Positions 1 to 5,664 of a stretch of DNA of 13,844 nt are shown in pieces (positions within the stretch are counted from its first letter, which is position 1; every line of letters starts with the position of its first letter). A program made the translations under genes and the position numbers. The stretch comes from Chrysochromulina tobinii (lineage: Eukaryota > Haptophyta > Prymnesiales > Chrysochromulinaceae). Below the pieces are notes generated by a model that was not told where the DNA came from, searched no databases, and worked only from the letters and a program-made list of their open reading frames with translations. The stretch spans positions 1-13,844 of the forward strand of contig JWZX01001810.1 in assembly GCA_001275005.1 (NCBI GenBank), in the 5' to 3' direction.

Positions 1-20
1 CCTCGCAGGTGGGCTTGCCA

Positions 21-300
21 CTGATTGCGATTGATTGCCATTGATTGCGACTGATTGCCTCTGAGTGCCTCTGATTGCTAATGAGTGCGAATGAGTGCGA
101 ATGAGTGCGAATGAGTGCGAATGAGTGCGAATGAGTGCGAATGAGTGCGAATGAGTGCGAATGAGTGCGAATGAGTGTCTCTGAGTGCCTCTGAGTGCCT
201 CTGAGTGCCTCTGAGTGCCTCTGAGTGTCATTGAGTGCCATCTGAGTGCCTCTGAGTGCCATTGAGTGCCTCTGAGTGCCTCTGAGTGCCTCTGAGTGCC
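21..300 (+). repeat. 10-bp minisatellite (TGATTGCCTC / TGAGTGCGAA), probably intronic
   Basis: About 28 units of 10 bp. Nine units of ATGAGTGCGA at 81-170 are perfect; the flanks are TGATTGCC and TGAGTGCCTC variants. It lies between a possible donor or acceptor at positions 1-10 (CCTCGCAG then GTGGGC) and the tentative kinase exon near 309. The word TGCCAC borders it at 16-21 and 297-302. It is most simply the body of an intron of the kinase gene, but no clean acceptor is visible (best is CGGGAG at 303-308). Confidence 0.8.
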
Positions 301-308
301 ACCGGGAG

Positions 309-3300
309 GGCGACCTTGGCCTCTTCTTCATCTTGGTCTGCGAAAGGCAGATCATCAAGCCCCTGATGACCCCTAATGACGAATTGATGAACCCTTGATG
401 GCCTTTTGATGACCCCCGATGACCCCTGATGACCCCTGTTGACCCCTTGATGGCCCCTTGATGGCCCTCTGATGACGCCTGAGTGCCTCCTTCATCAGGT
501 CCAGCTCATCAAGCGAGATCCAAACGGCAGACCGGATGAGGGCGAGGTCATCGGCACCAAGGGCGCGGGTGAACACTTAGGTGAGAAGTCGCCACTGGAC
601 CTCTGATGACCCCTGATGACGCCTGATGACGCACTGATGACGCACTGATGACGCACTGATGACGCACTGATGACGCACTGATGACCCCCTGATGACGCCC
701 TGATGACGCCCTGATGACGCCCTGATGACGCACTGATGATGCCCTGATGACGCCCTGATGGTCTCCATCATCAGGCGAGAAGTCTCTGCTCGACGGCTCG
801 GCGCGCGACTTCGATGCGTTGGTCATCTCCAAGACGTGCCGATGCGCGTACCTCGACCAGACGAGTTTCGTTGATTGCATGGGCCCCATCTCGGAAGTCC
901 TCAAGCGAGCGGCGGCGCATGACGTGCGTGGCGTGCCGAGGACCTCGTCGAGCACCCGTGCTCCCCATGCATGCAAGTGCTCACCACGGCGCCCCCTTCC
1001 CCGCAGGTGCGTGCCGAGGACCTTATCGAGCATCGGATCTTGGGCATGGGCACCTTTGGCAAGGTGAGATGTGCTTGAGGACCCCCTGATGACCCATGGA
1101 TGACCCCTTGATTACCCCTTGATGACGCCATGATTGCAGGTGAAGCTCGTCAAGGATCGCACCACGGGCGGCATCTTGATGATCCCTTGATTACCCCTTG
1201 ATGACGCCATGATTGCAGGTGAAGCTCGTCAAGGATCGCACCACGGGCGGCATCTTCGCGATGAAGGTGATCTCGAAGGCGAAGGTGGTGGCCTACCATC
1301 AGCAAGACCACGTCCTCTCCGAGAAGCAGATCATGGCTGAGATCGACCACCCCTTTTGCATCCAGCTGATTACGAGCTTCAAGAGCTCGCAGCGGCTGTA
1401 CATGGTGCCTCTGATTACGAGCTGATTACGAGCTGATTGCGAGCTGATTACGAGCTTCAAGAGCTCGCAGCGGATGTGGATGGTGCTCGATTACTGTTTC
1501 AATGATGGCCTCTGATTGCACCTGATGACCCCCCTTGATTGCCTCCCTCATCATCTCGCAGGTGCTCGAGTACTGCCCGGGTGGCGAGCTGTTCACACTG
1601 CTGCAGGTGCTGTTCAGAGCCGTTGCTTGCCGTTCATGGTCGCGGATGGACACCCATGGCCTCTGAGTGCCACTGATGGTCTCACTGAGTGCCAGTGCTG
1701 TTCACACTGCTGTTCACACTGCTGCAGGCGGAGCGCAAGTTCACAGATCCGCATGCATGCTTCTATGCGTCGTCAGTCATGCTCGCCTTCGAGTACTTGC
1801 ACGATCTCAACGTGATCTCAAGCCCGCGATCTCAAGCCGGAGATCATCCTGATCGCCGCCGCCTCTGACAGCCACTGATTGTCTATCTCATCAGATCATC
1901 TACCGCGATCTCAAGCCTGAGAATCTGCTCCTCGACGCGCGCGGCTTCTGCAAGGTATGCTTGATGAGTTCCTGATGACCCTTGATGAGTTCCTGATGAC
2001 CCTTGATGAGTTCCTGATGGCCCTTGATGAGTTCCTGATGACCCTTGATGAGTTCCTGATGACCCTTGATGACGCTTGATGACGGCTTCTGCAAGGTGAG
2101 CGACTTCGGCCTCTGGCTGCATCCCTTTTATGGCAGGTGTGCGACTTTGGGTTCGCCAAGAAGATAGTCGACCGCACGTGGACGCTCTGTGGAACGCCCG
2201 AGTATCTCGCGCCCGAGCTCATCCGATCCAAGGGACACGGCAAGGGTGTGGACTGGTGAGCTTGATTACCCCCTTGATTGCGCCCTTGATTGGCAAGCTC
2301 ATCCGATCCAAGGGACACGGCAAGGGTGTGGACTGGTGAGCTTGATTACCCCCTTGATTGCCCCGTTGATTGGCAAGGGTGTGGACTGGTGAGGGCTCCC
2401 CTTGATTGCCTCCTTCATTGTGAGGGCTCCCCTTGATTGCCTCCTTCATCGCCTCGCTGATCTCTGGCCGCTTCTCTCTCTCACGGCGTCCCTTTCATGG
2501 CAGGTGGGCGCTCGGTATCTTGATCTACGAGATGTTAAGCGGCTTCCCTCCCTATGGCGGAGATAGCCCTATGGCGACGTACGATCAGCTCTGATTGCCT
2601 CTGATTGCCTATGATTGCCTCTGATCGCCTATGATTGACTGGAGATAGCCCTATGGCGACGTACGATCAGCTCTGATTGCATCTGATTGCATCTCATCCT
2701 CCTCCTCTGAGAGGCCTCTGAGTGCCATTGATTGCATCAGAGTGCCTCATGATGGCAACTGATCCTGAGATGCCCAATATGGAAGGCCTCGACTTCCCGG
2801 AGCACGCATGCAAGTGCTCAGCACGGCGTCCATTTTCCCCACAGGTACAAGCTGATCCTCGACGGGAACCTTGTCTTCCCGGAGCACGCATGCAAGTGCT
2901 CAGCACGGCGTCCCCTTTCCCCACAGGTACAAGCTGATCCTCGACGGGAACCTTGTCTTCCCGGAGCACGTCAAGCCGCAGTGCCGTGATCTGATTCGCA
3001 ATCTCGTCCAACCGACGGTGAGAGCAAGCGTCTCGGCTGCCTTCACAGCTGCCTTCACAGCTGCCTTCACAGCGGCAGTCCCTCATAGGACTTAATTGCC
3101 TCCCTCATCAGGTCAGCAAGCGTCTCGGCTGCCTTCGCAGCGGCAGCCTCGATGTGAAGACGCACTCGTGGTTTGGGCAGGTGAGGGCTCGTTAATTGCC
3201 TCTCTGATTGCCTCCCTGATTGCCTCCCTCATCTCTGGTTTGGGCAGGTGAGGGCGATCCTTGATGACCTTGATGACCTTGATGAGCACTGATGATGACC

Positions 3301-3551
3301 CCTAATGAGCTCTGATCTCACGCGTCGATGTGCGGCCACACCCACTTGGTTTGGTTCACACCCACCTGGTTTGATTCACACCCACTTGGCTTGGGCAGAT
3401 CGATCTGCTGCAGCTCATCCGGCTGCAGTTGCAGGTTCCACACGTGCCCAAGATCAAGGGCGAGCTCGACACGAGCAACTTCCCACACTATGATGATGAG
3501 CCTGATGAGCCCTACGAGGATGACGGCACTGGCTGGGACGACCCATTCTGA
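309..3551 (+). CDS. cGMP-dependent protein kinase (PKG-type AGC kinase), 3' part, multi-exon
   Basis: A serine/threonine kinase of the AGC/PKG class; it would phosphorylate proteins when cyclic nucleotide binds its N-terminal domain. Confident exons: 499-580, 775-923, 1007-1063, 1219-1404, 1562-1606, 1728-1811, 1895-1954, 2137-2255, 2504-2578, 2927-3017, 3112-3180, 3399-3551. All introns are GT-AG and phases match, giving 1170 nt, 389 aa plus TGA. Exons 1-2 end a cyclic-nucleotide-binding domain ([19 protein letters not shown]). Kinase motifs follow: LGMGTFGK glycine loop, FAMK lysine, SEKQIM helix [13 protein letters not shown] hinge, YRDLKPEN catalytic loop, [18 protein letters not shown] activation loop, DWWALG, KRLG. 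The tail DTSNF...GTGWDDPF ends in a PKG/PKA-like hydrophobic motif. An earlier exon, about 309-350 (GDLGLFFIL), fits the same domain, but its borders are unresolved. The 5' end lies before the window. PKG is favoured over PKA because both domains are in one chain. Confidence 0.93.
361..490 (+). repeat. Intron array of TGATGACCCC-type units before kinase exon 1
   Basis: Imperfect 9-11 bp units of the form (C)TGATGACCCC or TTGATGGCCC, ending in a standard acceptor TTCATCAG at 491-498. The donor of this intron is unclear. The sequence just before it (AGGCAGATCATCAAG, about 346-360) resembles the start of exon 1 (GTCCAGCTCATCAAG), the exon-copy pattern seen in the other introns of the gene. Confidence 0.75.
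581..774 (+). repeat. Kinase intron 1: copy of next exon start plus 11-bp array
   Basis: A GT-AG intron. Its first ~23 bases (GTGAGAAGTCGCCACTGGAC...) are a diverged copy of the start of exon 2 (GCGAGAAGTCTCTGCTCGAC), with GC changed to GT, which creates the donor. The rest is an array of 11-bp units (CTGATGACGCA and CTGATGACGCC), with about a dozen copies between 600 and 760. It ends in CATCATCAG. Confidence 0.85.
924..1006 (+). other. Kinase intron 2: exon-3 copy plus 3'-splice module B
   Basis: 83 bp, GT-AG. The first part (924-957) is a near copy of the start of exon 3 (GTGC..GTGCCGAGGACCT.TCGAGCA). The second part (969-1006) is the ~38 bp module called B here: GCATGCAAGTGCTCA, ACGGCG, then a pyrimidine-rich stretch ending CCCCGCAG. 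CTCAC inside B fits the yTnAy branch-point pattern. The intron therefore consists almost wholly of these two pieces. Confidence 0.8.
1104..1261 (+). repeat. 79-bp tandem duplication across the intron 3 / exon 4 border
   Basis: The segment from TTGATTACCCC through the acceptor GATTGCAG and 38-39 bp of exon 4 (GTGAAGCTCGTC...GGCATCTT) occurs twice, with GTGAAG at 1140 and again at 1219. Only the second copy continues into coding sequence (FAMK lysine). The first copy runs in frame into TGA 48 bases later, so it is either skipped or acts as a premature-stop acceptor. Intron 3 is 1064-1218. Confidence 0.9.
1405..1561 (+). repeat. Kinase intron 4: 4 x 11 bp array and copy of the exon 4-exon 5 junction
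   Basis: CTGATTACGAG is repeated four times at 1411-1454. The same 11 bases are exon coding sequence at 1366-1376. From 1444 to 1473, 30 bases match exon 4 (1366-1395) exactly. The copy then runs on as ATGGTGCTCGATTACTG (to about 1494), close to the spliced join ATG^GTGCTCGAGTACTG. The intron ends with TTGATTGCCTCC and CATCTCGCAG. Confidence 0.88.
1607..1727 (+). other. Kinase intron 5: acceptor made from a copy of the exon 5 end
   Basis: Exon 5 ends CTGTTCACACTGCTGCAG before the donor GTGCTGTTC. The intron ends with the same sequence, including a duplicated TGTTCACACTGC, so the acceptor CTGCAG is a copy of the upstream exon terminus. The middle holds a few TGAGTGCC and TGATGG words but no long array. 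Confidence 0.85.
1812..1894 (+). other. Kinase intron 6 with partial copy of exon 7
   Basis: An 83 bp intron. Its 5' part contains GATCTCAAGCCCGCGATCTCAAGCCGGAGA, two partial, diverged copies of the exon 7 sequence CGCGATCTCAAGCCTGAGA, which encodes the RDLKPE catalytic loop. It ends CTATCTCATCAG. Splicing here is fixed by the kinase alignment (LHDLN then [10 protein letters not shown]). Confidence 0.82.
1955..2136 (+). repeat. Kinase intron 7: 21-bp array plus copy of the exon 7-exon 8 junction
   Basis: Five near-perfect 21-bp units (CTTGATGAGTTCCTGATGACC) at 1960-2064. At 2083-2116 comes an uninterrupted copy of the spliced junction: CGGCTTCTGCAAG followed by GTGAGCGACTTCGG, compared with exon 8 GTGTGCGACTTTGG. 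The copy carries a good donor (AAGGTGAGC), so a second donor lies 20 bp before the real acceptor TTTATGGCAG. Confidence 0.88.
2216..2393 (+). repeat. 80-bp tandem repeat giving three copies of the exon 8 donor
   Basis: The last ~40 bases of exon 8 (encoding [13 protein letters not shown]) plus the first 40 of intron 8 are duplicated with a period of 80 bp (2216-2295, 2296-2375). A third partial copy (CAAGGGTGTGGACTGGTGAG) is at 2374-2393. All three carry CTG|GTGAG. The kinase alignment is satisfied by the first donor (2256) with acceptor 2503. The intron ends TCACGGCGTCCCTTTCATGGCAG-like, a degenerate module B. Confidence 0.92.
2559..2680 (+). repeat. 40-bp direct repeat around the exon 9 donor
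   Basis: Bases 2559-2598 and 2641-2680 are identical (GGAGATAGCCCTATGGCGAC, then GTACGATCAGC...). The first contains the end of exon 9 (GGDSPMA plus AC) and the donor GTACGA at 2579. The second is an extra donor copy inside intron 9. TGATTGCC units fill the gap. Confidence 0.9.
2791..2968 (+). repeat. Duplicated exon 10 start, each copy preceded by module B
   Basis: Order: CTTCCCGGAGCAC (to 2805), module B (2806-2844), a 43-bp exon 10 copy (2845-2887), module B (2888-2926), then the true exon 10 from 2927. The repeat period is 82 bp. Both B copies end TTTCCCCACAG. Only the second exon copy continues into VKPQCRDL. The first copy lacks a GT donor after GGAGCAC, so it is probably skipped as part of intron 9 (2579-2926). 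Confidence 0.9.
3018..3111 (+). other. Kinase intron 10: donor is a copy of the exon 11 start
   Basis: The intron begins GTGAGAGCAAGCGTCTCGGC, a copy of exon 11 (GTCAGCAAGCGTCTCGGCTG), and continues as a matching stretch in which GCCTTCACAGCT is triplicated. It ends TTGCCTCCCTCATCAG. The exon copy in effect became the donor through a C-to-G change (GTCAG to GTGAG). Confidence 0.88.
3181..3398 (+). repeat. Kinase intron 11: TGATTGCC array, exon-end copy and 20-bp repeats
   Basis: TTGATGACC and TGATTGCC units are present. TGGTTTGGGCAGGTGAGG occurs at the true exon 11 end and again at about 3236-3253. At 3337-3398 there are three 20-bp units (CACACCCACTTGGTTTGGTT type), the last ending CTTGGGCAG as the acceptor, which resembles the exon 11 end GTTTGGGCAG. 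Confidence 0.85.
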
Positions 3552-3910
3552 GCCGGGGCCGCAGGTAGATTTCCTCGAGGGGCAGCTAGAATTCGCATGC
3601 CGTGCCGCAGGTCCCTCTCTCGGTCCCTGGTCCGGGGGGAACACTCCATGGAAAACGTGCGTCAGCGCAAGCCGCAACTCGCGGGGTTACTTTTGAACCG
3701 AAAAGGAGAGGAGTCCACTGATCAGTCCACTGAAGTTGGTGTGCTTTCTGTGTGGTTCATGACAGCATCATTCAAGCAAACATCTTCTGTGGCCTTTGCT
3801 CCAAACTGCCACGACAGCGCGTATCTGTCACATCGCGGGATCAAGCGCGTCGTGTTGAGCGGTGAGGGGTGTGTTTCCGCCTCTTCCTCATTGTGCCCAC
3901 CGGCGTCGCC
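3552..3910. other. Intergenic: 3' flank of kinase gene and 5' flank of U-box gene
   Basis: No convincing ORF, RNA gene or array is seen. It contains GAACACTCCATGGAAAACGTGC at 3639-3660, which matches 4781-4802 in inverted orientation at 19 of 22 positions. The short spacing implies that both the kinase terminator and the U-box promoter lie within these ~360 bases. No TATA box or polyadenylation signal could be assigned. Confidence 0.6.
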
Positions 3911-4690
3911 ATGCCGCCCAAGCGCGGCCGCGAGGCTGCCGAAGCCGAGGACGAGACGGGGCGGGAGCTGCGGAAAACCAAGAGCGCGGTGAACGAGGCC
4001 ATGAACGAGTTCCTCTGCCCCATCACCTTCTCGCTGCCCGTCGACCCCGTCATGGCGGAGGACGGCAAGGTGTACGAGCGCTCGGCCATCGAGGAGTGGC
4101 TCAAGCAGCAGCACAAGAGCCCGGTGACGAACTTGGCGATGGGCACGAAGCTGCAGCCGGCGCTGCAGGTCAAGAACATGATCCGCACGATGGTCGCCTC
4201 GGGCGCTCTCACGGGTGACAAGGTGGACGCGTGGAAGCTGAAGCTGGAGGAGGAGGGGGAGGTGGCGGAGACGCGGCGTAAGGCCGAGGCTGGTGAGGGC
4301 TGGGCGATGCACGACCTGGGAATTTGGTACAAGCTTGGTCAGAAGGGCCTCGTGAAGGACAAGGCCAAGGCTTTCGAGTGGTACAAGAAGAGCCACGAGG
4401 CTGGGGATGCAAGTGGGACTGGCGGCCTTGGCGGTTGCTACTTGGTTGGTGATGGCGTGCCTAGGTGCCCCGTGCGTGGTGCTACGCTGCTGAGCCAGGC
4501 CGCTGAGCGCGGCAGCAAAAGCGCGTGCTGCGTGCTGGGACGCGTATACGCTGATGGCATCTGTGGCTTCCCGAAGGACGAGACGATGGCGCGCCGCTAC
4601 TACTCGATGGTGGCGAGCGCCTCGATCGAGGATTGCACCGACGACGCCGAAGAGGGAGCAGCCACATGGCTGCGTGCGCACCCAGCGTGA
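3911..4690 (+). CDS. U-box domain protein with Sel1-like repeats (probable E3 ubiquitin ligase)
   Basis: An intronless gene of 259 aa. The start at 3911 (GCCATGC, protein MPPKRGRE...) is preferred to an in-frame ATG at 3869 because of its better context and because the protein then opens with a basic PPKRGR stretch that could be a nuclear-localisation signal. Residues ~32-105 form a U-box: FLCPITFSLPVDPVMAEDG, YERSAIEEWL, then SPVTNLAMGTKLQP and NMIRTMV. U-boxes recruit E2 enzymes without zinc, and the family normally acts in ubiquitin transfer or chaperone-linked quality control. Residues ~128-236 carry about three Sel1/TPR-like repeats (AMHDLGIWYKLGQKGLVKD, AFEWYKKSHEAGDA, ACCVLGRVYADG, ARRYYSMVA), which would bind partners. 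A coiled Glu/Lys-rich segment links the two. Unlike its neighbours it has no introns. Confidence 0.9.
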   Translation: MPPKRGREAAEAEDETGRELRKTKSAVNEAMNEFLCPITFSLPVDPVMAEDGKVYERSAIEEWLKQQHKSPVTNLAMGTKLQPALQVKNMIRTMVASGALTGDKVDAWKLKLEEEGEVAETRRKAEAGEGWAMHDLGIWYKLGQKGLVKDKAKAFEWYKKSHEAGDASGTGGLGGCYLVGDGVPRCPVRGATLLSQAAERGSKSACCVLGRVYADGICGFPKDETMARRYYSMVASASIEDCTDDAEEGAATWLRAHPA

Positions 4691-5406
4691 GCTAGCGCCC
4701 GATGCGAGAGGAACAGGTAATGCTACCGAAAGCTCCGTGTCTTCTGTGCGTGCGATCGACGATGTCAAATATGCCGTTGAGCGCGTGTTCCATGGCGTGT
4801 TCACTCGTCCTCTGCCGGGGCTGTGTTTGTGGCCGCGCTGTCTGGCTGCGCTGCCTCTCGGCTCTGTGGCATCTGATGTGTGCCAGGCTTCCTTGATGGT
4901 GCGTAATAGAATCCTAGTGAAAAAAGCTCCCGGGGGCCGCCACGAAAGAGCCATGCTCAAGAATCGCGTCGTCCGCACACATCGCATCCTCAACCGGTCG
5001 GGTACACCCGCGCCGGGCACCCCGTGCGAGTCAAACCACGCACAAGCCTATCGGCGGGCGGCCACACGGGGCCCTTCCACCCCGCCTATGGAAAAATAGG
5101 GCACTCCGACTGTGGAGGGGCTAGCGCGTTTGTGCCCCTCCACCTGCCCGGGAGTGTCCACCCGGCGTCATCGCGGCGCGTCGCCGGTCCGAATCCCACC
5201 CTATGTACGCCCCGCCCTTGACGAATCCGACACTATGAACGCCTCGCCCTTGAGCCCACTTGCAGCCCGTCATTCCGCGGCCTCTTCAGCGCCATGGGTC
5301 TTCACACTTGGAAAGCTGCACGACCAAGTTGCCTAAAAAGGAAGGTACTGCACCAAAGTCGACTGTTCCGGGCGTCACGCGAAGAGTTGCGCCGTGGTGG
5401 GCGCAC
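4691..5406. other. Intergenic region without a recognised gene
   Basis: About 700 bases after the U-box stop hold no ORF I can defend; the longer frames are antisense or out-of-frame shadows. Visible items: the inverted match to 3639-3660 at 4781-4802, a hairpin at 5102-5156, and a short imperfect direct repeat (CTATG.ACGCC.CGCCCTTGA at 5201 and 5233, period 32 bp). GGTCCGAATCCC near 5187 looks like a tRNA B box but has no tRNA fold around it. Confidence 0.55.
5102..5156. other. Two-part stem-loop (10 bp plus 6 bp)
   Basis: GTGGAGGGGC (5112-5121) pairs perfectly with GCCCCTCCAC (5134-5143) around a 12-base loop. CACTCC (5102-5107) pairs with GGAGTG (5151-5156) outside an internal loop. It could be part of a 3' UTR, a small structured RNA or a chance GC-rich fold. 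No snRNA, SRP or tRNA signature was found. Confidence 0.55.
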
Positions 5407-5598
5407 GTGCGGGGCACGTCCGACCCTGCTCGGTGGCGAACGCTGCATGCAAGTGCTCACCACGGCGCCCTCGCCCCACTGGTGCGGGGCACGTCCGACC
5501 CTGCTCCGGTGGCGAACGCTGCATGCAAGTGCTCACCACGGCGCCCTCGCCCCACTGGTGCGGGGCACGTCCGACCCTGCTCCGGTGGCGAACGCTGC
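5407..5598 (+). repeat. 75/76-bp tandem repeat containing module B outside any recognised gene
   Basis: Two full units (5407-5481, 5482-5557) and a partial third (5558-5598). Each is a 41-bp block (GTGCGGGGCACGTCCGACCC...AACGCTGC) followed by module B in plus orientation (5445-5481 and 5521-5557). Here B ends CCCCACTG instead of CCCCACAG, so the acceptor AG is missing. The neighbouring PTPA gene is on the minus strand, so these B copies are in the opposite sense to it. Confidence 0.9.
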
Positions 5599-5664
5599 TT
5601 GATTACCCCTCACTCAAGCCCACTTGAAGAGTTGATTGCCCCTCACTCAAGCCCACTTGAAGAG
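5599..5664. repeat. 33-bp direct repeat overlapping the PTPA stop codon
   Basis: Two units (5599-5631, 5632-5664), differing by A/G in TTGATTACCCC / TTGATTGCCCC. The second overlaps the last codons and stop of PTPA on the minus strand (ELFKWA, TGA at 5649-5647). The gene terminus has therefore been duplicated just downstream of itself. Confidence 0.88.

Noticed and set aside
21-300. Possible CRISPR array
   Set aside because: Units are 10 bp and contiguous with no unique spacers; the context is eukaryotic.
600-760. Box C/D snoRNA signals (TGATGA and CTGA words) in the intron arrays
   Set aside because: The C-like and D-like words overlap within every repeat unit, with no guide-length spacing, distinct C'/D' pair or terminal stem; they follow from the repeat unit itself.
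548-1033. Minus-strand ORFs within the intron arrays (for example 577-771, 548-1033, 1883-2122)
   Set aside because: They translate repeat units ([11 protein letters not shown]-type) and lie antisense to well-supported kinase exons and introns.
2845-2887. First exon 10 copy as a genuine alternative exon
   Set aside because: It lacks a GT donor after GGAGCAC and joining it to exon 10 through the next acceptor would need a non-canonical splice; best treated as duplicated intronic sequence.
3869-3910. Upstream in-frame ATG for the U-box protein (MCFRLFLIVPTGVA extension)
   Set aside because: The downstream ATG has a better GCC context and starts a typical basic N terminus. The extension is hydrophobic and could be read as a signal sequence, but that would not fit a U-box protein, so I judged it 5' UTR.
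3722-5020. 432-codon minus-strand ORF over the U-box gene
   Set aside because: Antisense shadow; the plus frame gives a recognisable U-box and Sel1 repeats while the minus frame is low-complexity Arg/Leu/His-rich.
5170-5210. tRNA suggested by GGTCCGAATCCC
   Set aside because: The T-stem does not pair and there is no A box, anticodon arm or acceptor stem at the right distance on either strand.
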